From Chrysomallon squamiferum (taxonomy: Eukaryota; Mollusca; Gastropoda; Neomphalida; Peltospiridae): a DNA stretch of 64,000 nucleotides. Positions 35,941 through 48,125 of the stretch are shown piece after piece. Positions within the stretch are counted from its first letter, which is position 1. Each line of letters opens with the position of its first letter. The position numbers and the translations under genes were made by a program. The stretch covers positions 7,723,489 through 7,787,488 of the forward strand of contig CM022669.1 of assembly GCA_012295275.1 (NCBI GenBank), in the 5' to 3' direction. The notes below the pieces were generated by a model. It had not been told where the DNA came from and ran no database searches. It saw only the letters and a program-made list of their open reading frames with translations.

Positions 35941-37604
35941 GTAATTAATTCTTTCATTTGGAATATTTAATTAACTGAACTTTGAAATTATATTAATATA
36001 AGATCTTCCACTTTGATGATCATTGTATTATTATTATTATTATTATTATATATTTTTTTAATTTAATGTTGATGTTACATAGATGTCCCACAACATTAGT
36101 AACATCAGCTGATGCAGATATTAACAGAGAAATTAGATGATTATAATTTTGTTTTCGTACCATTAAAAATAACTCTTTTACAGCTGACAAAAATTATTTA
36201 TATATATTAACTTTAATCTGATTGTTTTGTTCTTGTTGTAAGGTGAAATTATATTTTGTGTACTGTGAGGATGTTCGGATCTTGAGTGACAGACTTAGTA
36301 ATAAGTTAAGTGGAAGATTGTCAGGTTACTCTTAGTGTCAACTTCAAAACATCAATTACTTTAAACTCCTCCTCACTTCTGAGTGCAGTAATGTTACTTG
36401 AAGTACTGTGCTTATCATGTTAAACAGACATGCAATAAAAGAGATTGTGTGGATTAATTATTTATAATTGTAAAACGTAAATGATAGGTACATCTAACAT
36501 GTATCTTTCTAACAAGGCTTATATATATATATATATATATATATTTTTATTTTATTTGGAGGGCTTTGTTATTTTGTTTTGCTTCATGTTCTTCTCTTTG
36601 TTTCAGTTATTTTTTTATTATTATTATTTTTTTTCTTCAGAATATATCTTTAAAATGTTCACAGTATTAAATGAAGTTTAATTGCAATTTTAGCTGGTTG
36701 TGTTGAATTAATAGTACACAGTTTTTAATTATTATTGTATTTTAAATTGTTTGTGGTAAATTAACACATGCACAGGGTACCAGATGTTGTTTATACCACA
36801 GTGACAAACACACAGCAACAGAAATCAATAACATAACAATTCATTATCAAAACAAATGGGCTTATTACATAAATATTTCAAAAATGAACTTGCTATCATA
36901 CTTCCTTTGTAATGCTCACGTTTAGTGTCATTGTTTTATTTATGTATTGAATTTCCTTTGTTCTTTTTAATAGTTAATATTTATATATTAATTTTTTTAT
37001 GTATTTATTTATTTATTTAATATTATTATTATTATTATTACCAATAAGAATTAAAATAAATTGTTCTGAGTGACATCCCTTGTATGAGTTTGTTGTTATC
37101 ATGATGCTCATCTGCATACTTACAGCACACCTGTTTCCACATAATAGTTTTATTGATCAGCCACTGACATACCACAACAGCACTGACCATGTGTTCAGTT
37201 CAGACCCAGTACAACTAGACGTTCTGCACATGACCTAATTATTAAACACTTTTATTCTTAATCATCGCTTCGTGAAAAGAAAGAACTGTCATATTTAAAG
37301 CAGGGTGTAAACATTAATGTAACTTTGGTAATTAACAAAGCTTTGATGGTACCTGTTTGATGTTGACCGATTTTTATTTTATTTATTTATTTATTTATTT
37401 TCTGTTTGAATAATGACTGGGGTTATTGATGAAGTATTGATGATGGCATTTATTGCCCATAACTCCGTTTTTTAGGAAGCCAACATGAATTATCTCCCTT
37501 TAAATACTGCCAATAACATTGAAAAGCCAAGCAGATGAATATTTTCTATTTTACAATTTTCTGAAATAACTATATCAGAAATCCAAATCACTTTTTATTT
37601 TTTT

Positions 37605-37636
<32 letters not shown>

Positions 37637-37999
37637 CTGTGTATGTGTAAGCAAAAGAAAGAGATGGATACATCTTAATAACTTCATTTAAATGAAATAA
37701 TATGTAAAATGTAAATAAGGTCTCTCAAAAAATAATTATATTAATTTGTAGCCGATTCATTGACATAGATGTGTGTCTTCACAGCTGCGGGTTAACACAT
37801 TATTTACAGGTTTAACAAGTTAATGTTCAGTGTTTAAGTCTTTCAACTTGTAATATGTTTTCAGAAATATCTAATTTGAATTGGAAACCATATACAATAC
37901 GTTTTCTTAAAGTCTGATGTTCATGCACAAATGAAGTCAGAAAATCCTCATTCTTGTCTGCTTCCAAAAGTGGACTTTCTTGGAAAATACAGGCCTATC

Positions 38000-38135
38000 T
38001 TTATTATTATCATTATTGTTATTATTTCTTCTTCTCCTTTCTTTTATTATTATTATTTTTTATTTTTGTTATTATCATTTATTCAATGAATAAAATGATG
38101 GTGAGATAACAAGGTGAAATCATATTGTCAAAACA
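38000..38135 (+). repeat. Dispersed repeat copy 1, next to the exon A2 acceptor
   Basis: A TTATTATT and TTCTTCTTC tract followed by a unique core, AATGAATAAAATGATGG then TGAGATAACAAGGTGAAATC. The core shares about 90% identity with copy 2 at 56800-56850. It ends roughly 12 bases before the polypyrimidine/AG acceptor at 38147, so it supplies the region where the branch point should lie. Confidence 0.8.
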
Positions 38136-38147
38136 AATCTCTTTCAG

Positions 38148-38659
38148 GTTCCAAAAAGGACAAGTATAAAAGATACAAGAGTGCAGTGGACATCTGCCAT
38201 GAAAGCCAGGCCCCAGAACTTAACAGCATGCCTGTTGATGCCAACGCCATGCTGCCTGACCATCTCACAACACCAGCTACACCTCACGTCAGTCGAAGGA
38301 AAAAACTGTGGAGCAGTTTTCGAAACAAGACGCGAGCATTCCGCTTCCGGAAGTCGAAGGACAAGACCAGTGTTTCCGAGCTTCACCGACTTTCTGCCAG
38401 TCAACCCAATGTTTCCACCAATGGTTCAGTGATTGTCGATGATTTTGACTACTACTTTGAATCGGTTAGGAACAGGACTCATGAGCCTTGCAAAGACAGA
38501 AGTATGAGTGACCCGACCTTGACACCTGAGCTGCGCCATCGAATGTCACAGGAGTCACAGTCACCGAGTGAAGAAAAAGTGATCAATGTCAGTGTGTTCA
38601 GTGCAGAAGAAGAGCGGGACTCTGGGATAGCAGTTCTAGAACGTTCCACAACAGTTATG
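38148..38659 (+). CDS. Coding exon A2 of the unrecognised plus-strand gene
   Basis: 512 bp between the acceptor TCTCTTTCAG and the donor ATG|GTAAGT. Two bases complete Gly from exon A1, then 170 codons, ending in phase 0. Base composition and CpG content are clearly coding. Features in order: a Lys/Tyr-rich start (SKKDKYKRYKS), Thr/Pro-rich linker, a strongly basic segment (RRKKLWSSFRNKTRAFRFRK), a Ser-rich stretch, an acidic/aromatic motif (VDDFDYYFESV), many SP and SQ sites (SDPTLTPE, SQESQSPSEE) and RDSGIAVLERS. No folded domain, signal peptide or membrane helix is visible. It looks like a disordered, phosphorylated N-terminal region, perhaps of a signalling or scaffold protein. Family not recognised. 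Confidence 0.85.
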
Positions 38660-38750
38660 GTAAGTACTCATTTTTTTTTTTAACAAACCGTGACATTTTT
38701 ATTATTAAAATTTTTGCCTATAGTCTTTTAATTATTTTGCTTATCGTCTT

Positions 38751-39283
38751 TACTAAACATATGACACTTATGCAGCACGACATAACCATTGTGAAAACCT
38801 GACATATACAACATATGACATCACACTTACAAAACATGTCATATCACTTAAAACACAAAACCAATCACACTTCTAAAACATGACATATACTTACAAAACA
38901 TGTCATACCATACTTACAAAATATAACCTACCACACTTACAAAATGATATATCATACTTATAAAACAGGACATATCACATTTACAAAACATGACAGAAAA
39001 CATGATATATCAGACTTACAAAACATGATATATCACACTCAAAAAACATGCATTATAAATCTTACAAAAATTGACATACACATTTACAAAACATGACATA
39101 TCACAGTTACAAAACATGATATATCATACTTACAAAACATGTCATACCATACTTACAAAACATTACATGTACCACTTACAAAACATGACATGTCACGCTT
39201 ACAAAATATGACATATCACATTTACAAAACATGACATATAATTTAAAAAACATGACATATCACACTTACAAAACATGATAGAT
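38751..39283. repeat. Degenerate 20-23-bp tandem repeat
   Basis: More than 20 diverged copies of a unit close to ACTTACAAAACATGACATAT plus CAC, starting about 90 bp after the exon A2 donor. Many copies keep the words ACAAAACATG and ACATATCA. Confidence 0.92.
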
Positions 39284-42200
39284 CCATTGTCAAATAATGT
39301 GGTATATCACCTGATATACAAAATTTAATACAACCCACATAATTAACAATAACCCCCAAGAATAAAGCTGTACAGCACATTTACCACAGAACTTAGATTC
39401 AGATTATAGATGTATTTATATGGAGTAAAAGTAAATGTATTATTCAATCCATGAATAACATTTTTAAAAATAGGTTTTATTAATTAGTTTGTCTTTTACG
39501 AGACAGTCAAAATGAGATGGTAAAAACAACCCTATAATGTGACGACTCTGTAAATACTGAGCTTGTCGTGTTTATGTAATCTCAGCTGGAAATGAAGTCT
39601 TGCTCCAGTGCTTTGTCTGGCCAAGTATTAACATTTCTGGCAGAGAAACATACAAATTAACGAGCTAGTGAAAGTACTAGGAATACACAATAAGTCAATA
39701 AAATCATAGACATTTCCAACAAATTGGTCTGATGACTTCAGGTGCCAATCTGTAATATTATTCTTGGCAATGGAGTATTTTGAAAAGTCAGAAATTACAT
39801 GTTAATCTAAGTAAGTATTGAGAAATGCAGACGAATTATGTATGTGGATGTGGGTGAATGCATGTGTATGTGTGGGCATGTTAATGCATGCTCATGTTTG
39901 TAGGGATATATCAGTGCATGCCTCTTTGAGTAAATCAAATTCATCTGTTCTGTCAGTTTAAAATGCAGTTTGTTTATGTTTATGTTTGAAATATGCCAGT
40001 AAATAAATAATTATCTTAGATGATTAATTACTTCATGTCACTTTGTTACTTCTCATGTTTAATGGTATTTGAAAAATATCCAGAAAGCTGTCTCCATGAA
40101 ATTTACAAAAAACCCCAAAAAACCCTCTGTGCTTCTTTAATTTGCATGGTCATCTTTGAAATTAATTAGCAGATGGTTTAAATGATCCTAAATTTTTCTG
40201 ATAAAAAATTATCTTGAGTAGATTTACAGGGAAAAGAAAAAAAAAAGGAATAGTTTGAATAAAGCAGAATGAACAAGAACACCAAAGAGTAATAATTAAA
40301 AAAATTAAATGTTAACACTACAACAAAAACAACACAACAGCAGCAACAACAATAAACAAACAAACAAACAAACAAACAAACATAAATAAATAATAATAAT
40401 AAAAAAATAAACTTAATTTTGTCATGTATGATGAAAGAATTCAAATCAATAGCAAAAATCAAATGATATATATGAAAAAGAAAGTATAAAATTTCTCAGA
40501 GGAATAAGATGGAATCAGTTTATTGTGATACCAGTGGTTCTCGCAGACAAATGGCTTTCATTTTTATGTGTGTCTGATTCAGTCTGACCAAGTGGTTGCC
40601 AATTTAATGCATTTAGCTATAAAATTGTATGAAATGAGTATAATTGGGGGTCTGTAAATCTTCTATTCATAGCCATAGCTCCTCTACAGGGAGAAATTTA
40701 AAATGTGATTGTCTTTAGTTTTGTGCCAGCATCTTGATCAAAGCACGAACACACATCTTGTTTCTGTGTGTGAATTTAATGTAGACTGACAGACAGCAAA
40801 CCAAAACTGAACATAAATATAACTTGAATAAATATTATTCATTGTTTATTATGTCTTATAATTATTAACTTAATTATTAACTGCAGAAAAACTGAAACAA
40901 AAACAACAAACCAGGATGGATTTAGTTAAATAATATTTACCAAAGCTTAACAAAGTTTGTTTTCCTAACAGAAACAAACAGCATAGAATTAGGTAAAATA
41001 ATATATGGACCTTTTTATCTTCCTGAGAGAAACGTTGCTGTAACACTCAACTCTATAAAAACTAATTTATTTTTACATAATGGAAACACTATCAAATTAG
41101 CAAAACAATTAATAACCCTTGGTATTTCTCTCATGGAAAATGTATAAACTCATTTACTGTTTCCTGGCAATATATTTATTTCAGATAGTCTCTGTGACGA
41201 TGGGTAATTTATTAGCTGTTTGTAAAGCAGTATTATTCATAACCCTAGACAAACTGAATGAAGGAAGTTAATAGAATCCAGCACTACTTAATAGATGGAT
41301 GTAGATAAAATCTTGTTCTGCAACTCTTTATTCATTAACTGTCTAGTCAGTGTATGTATTGTCTGTCAGAATGTTCTCCATTGTCTTCTGGGTATGTGCT
41401 GTGTATGAAAGAATTCTTCATTAGATTTGAGTTACAGCTTTTTGTGGACAAAATTTTTTGGATCTGGGTTTTAAACTGGGATTGTGGAGACATTAGTGGT
41501 GTTGCTATGATAGAAACTTGTGTTGAATTGTTTATTTGAGGGGTTTTTTTTACTCAGTAATAGCATGTTTCTGAATGTGTTGTGGATTAAGTTTCCAAAG
41601 GATTTTTAATGTGGATCTGGAGTGATTTCAGTTTGTTTTTAAAATGGATTTTTCTTGTCAGACTTTTTTTTTTTTATTCTGGGACAGTTGTGTTTTATAA
41701 ATGGTTTGTTTTATGATTTACATTTCTGTCAGCACTTTTCAAATCACCTTTTTTCCTGGCCCCTTTTATAAACAACCATTTATTTTAGTTTTAAATTCTG
41801 TTCTCTTTCTTTCTTTTAACTTTTTTCTTTTTTTTAATGTATTTGAATTTTCCTTGGCAACGTATTTGTTTCAGACAGTTTCTTTGATGATGGATTATTC
41901 ATTTATTGTTTTCTTTCTTTCTAAATTTTTTGTTTATTTATCATTATTATTATTATGTTTTTAAAATTAAATTGGCTTTAATTAATTCAGAGCTGTTTAA
42001 TTTCTGGTAAGAAAAGTTGTTGGTGTTTGTAACATCTTTACCCAACAGCATAATTTTTTTTTTTTTTTTATTTTTTTTTTTGCATTTGTACACACACATA
42101 TATATATAAGGAAAATAGATAAACAAAGAATTTTCACATATTATGTTAGAAGCTCTTATTACCTTTGTAAGTGCAGTGGAACGCAGCGATCAGTTTTAAT

Positions 42201-43148
42201 TAATTTGCTACAAAAACATGTCTGAATTTTATGGCTGAGATAAATGATTGAGACAGATTTGTTTAATGATGAAATAGCCAAGCTGATTAACAATGCTGTT
42301 AGCATTTATAACAGAGCTGACATTTTCATTAACCATAATATCTACTGTTAGATTGGGGATTTGGTTTTTTTTTTAAAGACATTTAAATATATAAATAAAT
42401 ATCCATTCTTTAAATAAGATAAAGCTGTTATAGCTTCTAAACATGGTAAATTATTTATTTATATAATGAATGTAAATGCACTGTGTTTGTTAGAGAAGAA
42501 CATTTACTGAAAAATCATTTCTTATTATAATAATAATAATTATTATAATAAAGCTATTGAATTGTTTTTCAAAAAGACACTTAAACTGATAAACTGAACA
42601 ATACATTAATCAGTAAAGAACAGATAAATTTAAATGTTCTTTAGTTCTTGGAAAACAAACAAAATGAAACTCAAGTAAATCTGATGTACAGTTTAAATGG
42701 GATAAAATAAAATTAAAAAAGAAGTCAAAAAATAAATAAAATAAAGCTACAAAATAATGTTCAATACACATTATTTCTGGAATAGACAAAAAAAGATCGA
42801 TCAGCATCAACTCTTGGTTTAAAAATTTAAGACCTCTTGAGAAAAGCTTATGTCTGGCTGTGTAAGTGGGTTGTTGTTGTTGTTGTTTCTAAATAAGACC
42901 TGCTCTGTCGAATGTTAACTGATTTTGACCTAAGACACATGCTGGATGAGACAGAATGGACTAAGACATGTCTGAGTAAGTCCTAAACCTCATTGACTTT
43001 CACATTTTTTATTGATCTCACTTAATATAGACAAAAACCTTCTCATACTGAATCACTCATTCTGCAGTTTCATGTTCCTGTCTCTGCAGTAAAATATGAA
43101 GTTAGTGTCTGCAGCATTGTTATAGGTTAACAAGACTGAGAGTTATGT

Positions 43149-43355
43149 ATCTGGACTGCAAGGTTGTAAATATCAGGTTTGAAGGTTTCTAAATGGTATT
43201 CGGATTGCAGGACTGAAAATAGTATTAAATTTGTAGGATTCCACATGTTGTTCGGGTTGTAGGTTAGTAAATATCTGGGTTGAAGGTTTGTTTCTACATG
43301 ATATCAAAACTGTAGAACTGTAAAGGATATCACGATTGCAGGATTATAAATGACA
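43149..43355. repeat. Degenerate 26-bp tandem repeat
   Basis: About eight units around ATCNGGATTGCAGGATTGTA plus AATGGT. Copies differ at several positions each, but spacing stays near 26 bp (23-30). Confidence 0.8.
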
Positions 43356-44109
43356 CTAGCTTTCAGAGATTCTGTTGGGCAGGAGTTTGTAATTATTGGA
43401 AATAGTTTTGTTATTAGATTTTTGTTAATGTTTTTTTCTTCGTAATGAAGTTTACTTATGTTGACTCATGTGGAAGTTTTGCAGAGAAAGTGTTTTAGAC
43501 AGACTGCACAGTGACAGGTCAGGTAATGGAATGTCATGGAATTCTATCAGCTGTATTGATCAGAGCAGTTTTATTTCATCTTTCTCTCTACAGCGTATTG
43601 CTCTTTTTGAAATCACAGTCACAGGAAGCTGGGTGTTACATCCAGATGTCAGAAATAGGTGAAAACAGTTTCAGCTTTTTTTACTGAAGATCAGTGGAAC
43701 TACTTGACAATATTTCTGATCTGCAAGACGGGCTGTAACAGAAGAATCTGCTTTATCAGTTCTGTAGTTAAAAACGGCTTGTTCAGAAACACACACATAG
43801 ATAAAACACTGGGTTGTTTTAAACAGGCATGCAGCATTTGGACTTTTACTTTACACAGGAATGTTTTGTTTATCAGTGGAATGACTCATTAATTTTTCAG
43901 ATAACATCTGTGCAGGAGTTGGATAAAAATTGTCAGTTTAACAATATCAGCAATTGTGAAAGTTCTAGAGATATATATATATAATAATGATTTAGATCAG
44001 CTATTTAAATTTTTTTTATCTATCAACGTTATTTGGTTGGCTCATGGATATTTTCTTTCCACTGGAATAATCTTCTTTTTTTTTTTTTTTTTTTTTTTTC
44101 TTTCATGCA

Positions 44110-44600
44110 TCAATAAGTTTAACTCTAGTTAACAAATCTTTATTGCAGGTACAAAAACATTCTAAAAGCTTCTGAGATAAATACTTGCTGTTAAAATGTA
44201 TTTATTGCCCATTCTGCCTTTCAGAATGCTTTTTCTGAGTGATACATTTGTAGATAAATGCCTGGTTACCGAATCTTTACTGCCAGTTCTAAAATTGAGG
44301 TTGTTGATGTGTGTTTGGTGTTGAAGCATATCTATTGCTGTTTTCTAATAGTTCATTGTGGAGAGACTGATGTTTCTACATGCCTGGATTTAACAAATTT
44401 CTTGCCTTGTTTTGAAGTCAAACCTTGCTCTGAAAGACATGTTTGTAAACACCTGGGTTAAAAGCATCTCTGTTACTGACTGTGTATTTCTAACAGTTTG
44501 TTCTGAATGAGACACATATGATAATAAATATCTTATGTTGAACAATCTCATTTACAAAGTCTAAAAGAACTTGTAAAAAATCAGCAGAGAGGTTTTATGT
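44110..44600. repeat. Very degenerate tandem repeat of about 60-95 bp
   Basis: Recurring words in fixed order: TAGATAAATGCCTGG, TTAACAAATCTTTACTGCC, TTCTAANAGTT and TCTGAATGAGACA. About five to six old units. The 67-residue open frame at 44258-44461 is an accident of the repeat. Confidence 0.6.
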
Positions 44601-45119
44601 TAAACTATCTTTAAGTCAGTTCATATTTTTCAAAGCATCAGTTTCTGAACTGTGTATGGATGCAGACAATTTGTGGTTATTTGTAAAGATTACAAAAATA
44701 TTTACAACTTAAACTGCAACACAATGGAATCTCACTTTATCCCAGGATCTGTTTTTCCTTAAAGAAGATTATCATTTCAAAGTTACATTATTATTATTAT
44801 TTTTTTTACAAACAGCAGTTTAGACAATAATATTAAAAAACAATGATTGATAAAACACCATTTCCTACAAGTGTGTTGATGATTCATTGTCTTCTTCCTG
44901 TGTTTTCACCCACTGGCACCTAAAAAATGAGGTAACTAAGGAAATTCTGTTTTCAGTGACTGGTTCCAGTTAGATCTGACAATTTAGAATCTGTCTTACC
45001 TTGACACATCAACATCAGAAATTTCTGTTTACCTACTGAAAAAAGAAAAACAAAATTTTTCCTGAATTAAAACAAATTTCAACACGACTATCTGAACATG
45101 CTCAGTGACATGTAATTGT

Positions 45120-45200
45120 CATTTAACCAATCAGGTTTGAAGACTGACTCAAACTTATCACTTGTAAGACAGTATATATCATGTTTTTGTAATATAAATG
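45120..45200 (+). promoter_or_regulatory. Candidate alternative promoter B (CCAAT and TATA boxes)
   Basis: AACCAATCAGG at about 45125-45135 is a full CCAAT box. GTATATATC at about 45172-45180 is a TATA-like box roughly 30 bp before the start codon region. The arrangement is that of a regulated promoter immediately before coding exon B. TATA words are frequent in this DNA, so support is moderate. Confidence 0.4.
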
Positions 45201-45208
45201 CTAAAAAG

Positions 45209-45343
45209 ATGGCAAATCTTTTGAAAAAATCGATGGATCGAATGAGAAAACGCTTGAAAGACATTGACCAGCAGAGTGTCACCTCCACAGACAGCGATGA
45301 TTCCTTTTACTGGGATGGCATGTTTGATAAAGTTGTGTATCAG
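45209..45343 (+). CDS. Alternative first coding exon B of the plus-strand gene
   Basis: ATG in good context (AAGATGG) and 45 codons, ending at the perfect donor CAG|GTAAGT in phase 0. It reads MANLLKKSMDRMRKRLKDID then QQSVTSTDSDDSFYWDGMFD and KVVYQ. A basic amphipathic start is followed by a Ser/Thr/Asp casein-kinase-like cluster and aromatic residues. The frame is open back to 45116, but no acceptor is evident, so this looks like a true first exon. End phase equals that of exons A2 and C, so all can feed one downstream exon. Family not recognised. Confidence 0.65.
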
Positions 45344-46200
45344 GTAAGTTTTTATACAATCAGTGATTTATTAATAATTATTTAATACCAAAATCAGCTG
45401 CTATCTAAAATAATGGTTTCAGTAGCAACAATGACAAACCAGTTAAAAAAACCCAAACAAAAACAGAACAAACATCATGTAACATTTTTTAAAAAAAACC
45501 TTAGTGATATATTAATAATTTTTATAACTAAAATCAGTTGCTTTCTAATGATATCAGTAACAACAATGACAAAACAACAGTTAAAAAACCACAAACAAAA
45601 ACAACAAAAGTTAAAATATATATATAAAAAAAAAATCATCAATGATTAGTATTTTTAATACTAAAATCACCAATGTTTAGTTTTTTTTTAAACATTTTAT
45701 GTTTGTTTTTATTTTTTTAAATTCCCGGTGTATTGCCTGCATGTTAAATTAACATAAATCAGTTGACTATTTTCAGTACACATCTATTTAATCTGTCAAG
45801 CACATGCATGATGACATCAGTAAAGTCTTTCAGTGTCGGTTTTATTCCTTTCTTTCCATGCATTTTGCCTGTTAAAATGAAGAGAATTACAACTAAATTT
45901 CAGTGCAGCTAGTTCATTTGTTAGATTTTGGATATTAGTGAATGTTGAGAGAGTTATTTAGTGCAACATAAAACAAATTTTGTCTAGCCGATGTTTGGTA
46001 TTTTAAAATAAACAGCTGTTAGATGTCAGACTCACTTCTGTTTTTATCTAAAATGTAATTTTGAAAACTAACAGTGATGAATGACAGGACACAGAGAGTG
46101 CACCATTATGGACTACTCTTTTTGTTAGCAATAAGGAATTTATAATAGGAGCCTTCTCATAGATAAAAAAACCCCAATAAACTGACATATTTCTAATCAA

Positions 46201-46330
46201 ATATTAAATATCATGTTTACCTGATATTAAATATTATGTTTACCTGATATTAAATATTATATTTATCTGATACTAAATTTTATATTTATCTGATATTAAA
46301 TTTTATATTTATCTGATATTAAATATATTA
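46201..46330. repeat. 23-bp tandem repeat, about 5.5 copies
   Basis: Units of ATGTTTACCTGATATTAAAT plus ATT with few substitutions. The last copies change to ATATTTATCTGATATTAAAT. Confidence 0.95.
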
Positions 46331-47969
46331 GTTATCACATTCTATGGGAATTCACTTATGTATCCATATTTAGATGAATACTGAGGACAGTGTAGGAAGA
46401 AACAACTCATAGAAAACAGAGAATTGTTCAAAGTCCTAAAGGAACAATATAATTATTTTTTGTGACTTTGCATGCATACTCCTCCTTAATCCTGAATATA
46501 ATGGTCGTTAGCAAATTTTCCATGACAAAAGATTATTGGCATTTTCATTAACACTATTCTCTAGCATTGCTTGAGTGTTTCACTTTGTAATTGATGTAGG
46601 AGGAATGTATTGTAGCTATTAAACAGAACCAATAACATCAATATCATCAGTGTCAAAACTGAAAACAACAATTATAACAACCACATCATCATCACCACCT
46701 ACAATAACGCAACAAGAATAAAATAGTTAATATAGTCCTAATTAGGTATCTAAAATATCATTTGATGTTATGCTGTGATTTCTTATTTGGATTTGCTGTT
46801 TTTCTCTTTTTTTTCAGTCCTGTTTACAATAATGCAGATAATGCTGCACATTTTCTCATCTATATCATGAGAACATTTGTATCCTTTTCTTCATCTTAAG
46901 TTACTGAATATCAGTGTCCTTTTGTTCAAATCAGTATTATGTTAGCCCAGATTTGACTTATAAACAAAAATCTAAATAATGACAAAAAAAATAAATATGC
47001 ATAAAAATAAAAAAAATAAAATAATATCTCATTTTTTACATTGTAAAATAAATAAGAAAAATCTGCCTGCTGAACACCAAATAACCATTAATAACAGAAT
47101 ATGTTGAGATGTCATTAAACAAATATCCATTAATTTCAGATGAGTTATTACTTCAAACTCTGCTGCTCACTTTGCCAGCACACTTGTTCATGTATTTGCT
47201 AGCATCATCCGTCATTTCTTTTACTGAGAAATTGGACAGAAAAAACATTTGCTTGATTAATTAGCTACAAAGGCAAATTTTCTGTCATTCAGTCTTATAA
47301 TATTTCATTATAAAGATTTCAGAAGAAAGTTTAAACTTTTTTTTTTTTTACTTTAGCAACAAATTATATCTTTTTTCTTGTTCTTTCCATTAATTAGGGA
47401 ACATCTGCCTTGTCCTTTCATAGCATAATTATTTGAAATCTTAGCTAGAAAACAGATGTGAACATGCAGTCACTTTCTGAAGAAGAAGAAGAATAAAAAA
47501 AAAATATATATATAGATATATCTGAAATAGTTTTTAATTAAAAGCTATATAATAATGGTGTTTCTTGTTTTAGGAACTCTTCAACATTGATCTTAACTAA
47601 ACTGACAGACACACACACACACATTCAGAGCTGATATACACAACGAGAGTAAAATAATACCAATACCACACATTAATTCACACAAAGATGAACACTCTTA
47701 CACAAACTCATCTACAGTTAAACATTAAAGATACACACACAGATACAGACACACACACACACAGTGACACATTCTGAAACACAAAAAAATAAACCTGTGA
47801 AAGAATCTTGACAAGCAAGTCACTCTGAGACAGACGGTGAGTTCTGTAAAGTGTTACTGGAATATCTACTGATGACAGATTAACTTATTTATCATTCAGA
47901 GACTATTGATTGGTCATTAGTTATTTCTAGCTTTATTCTGCCTTTGCTGATTCCAGTCTCGTACACAGA

Positions 47970-48125
47970 TATCTCCATATGATCATTAATTCATTGTCAC
48001 ATATCCTCAGATACTCTCCATAATCATCAATTCATACCCATATCCTGTTAGTTATTCCATATATCATCAGTTCAATGTCAAGTATCATTACATACTTCAG
48101 ATAATATCACTTCATTGCCATAAGT
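47970..48125. repeat. Degenerate 42-bp tandem repeat
   Basis: Nearly four units containing CCATATNATCATCAATTCAT and CATATCCTCAGATAC in order. Confidence 0.75.

Larger units (their letters stand above)
17879..38147 (+). other. 20-kb intron between exons A1 and A2
   Basis: No convincing exon. It holds microsatellites (TTTA/TTA at 21000, CA at 22952 and 23283, TC at 26745, GT at 30761, TTA at 33475), A and T runs (22438, 31630), and degenerate tandem repeats at about 30380, 32950 and 35584. A 97-bp-spaced direct duplication lies at 21911/22008. The possible mini-exon at 25406-25418 is listed under findings. Confidence 0.55.
38660..45208 (+). other. Intron after exon A2
   Basis: No supported exon. 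It contains a tandem repeat at 38751-39283, a 26-bp repeat at 43149-43355, a roughly 80-bp degenerate repeat at 44110-44600, AAAC repeats near 40360 and T runs near 42060 and 44075. Confidence 0.6.
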
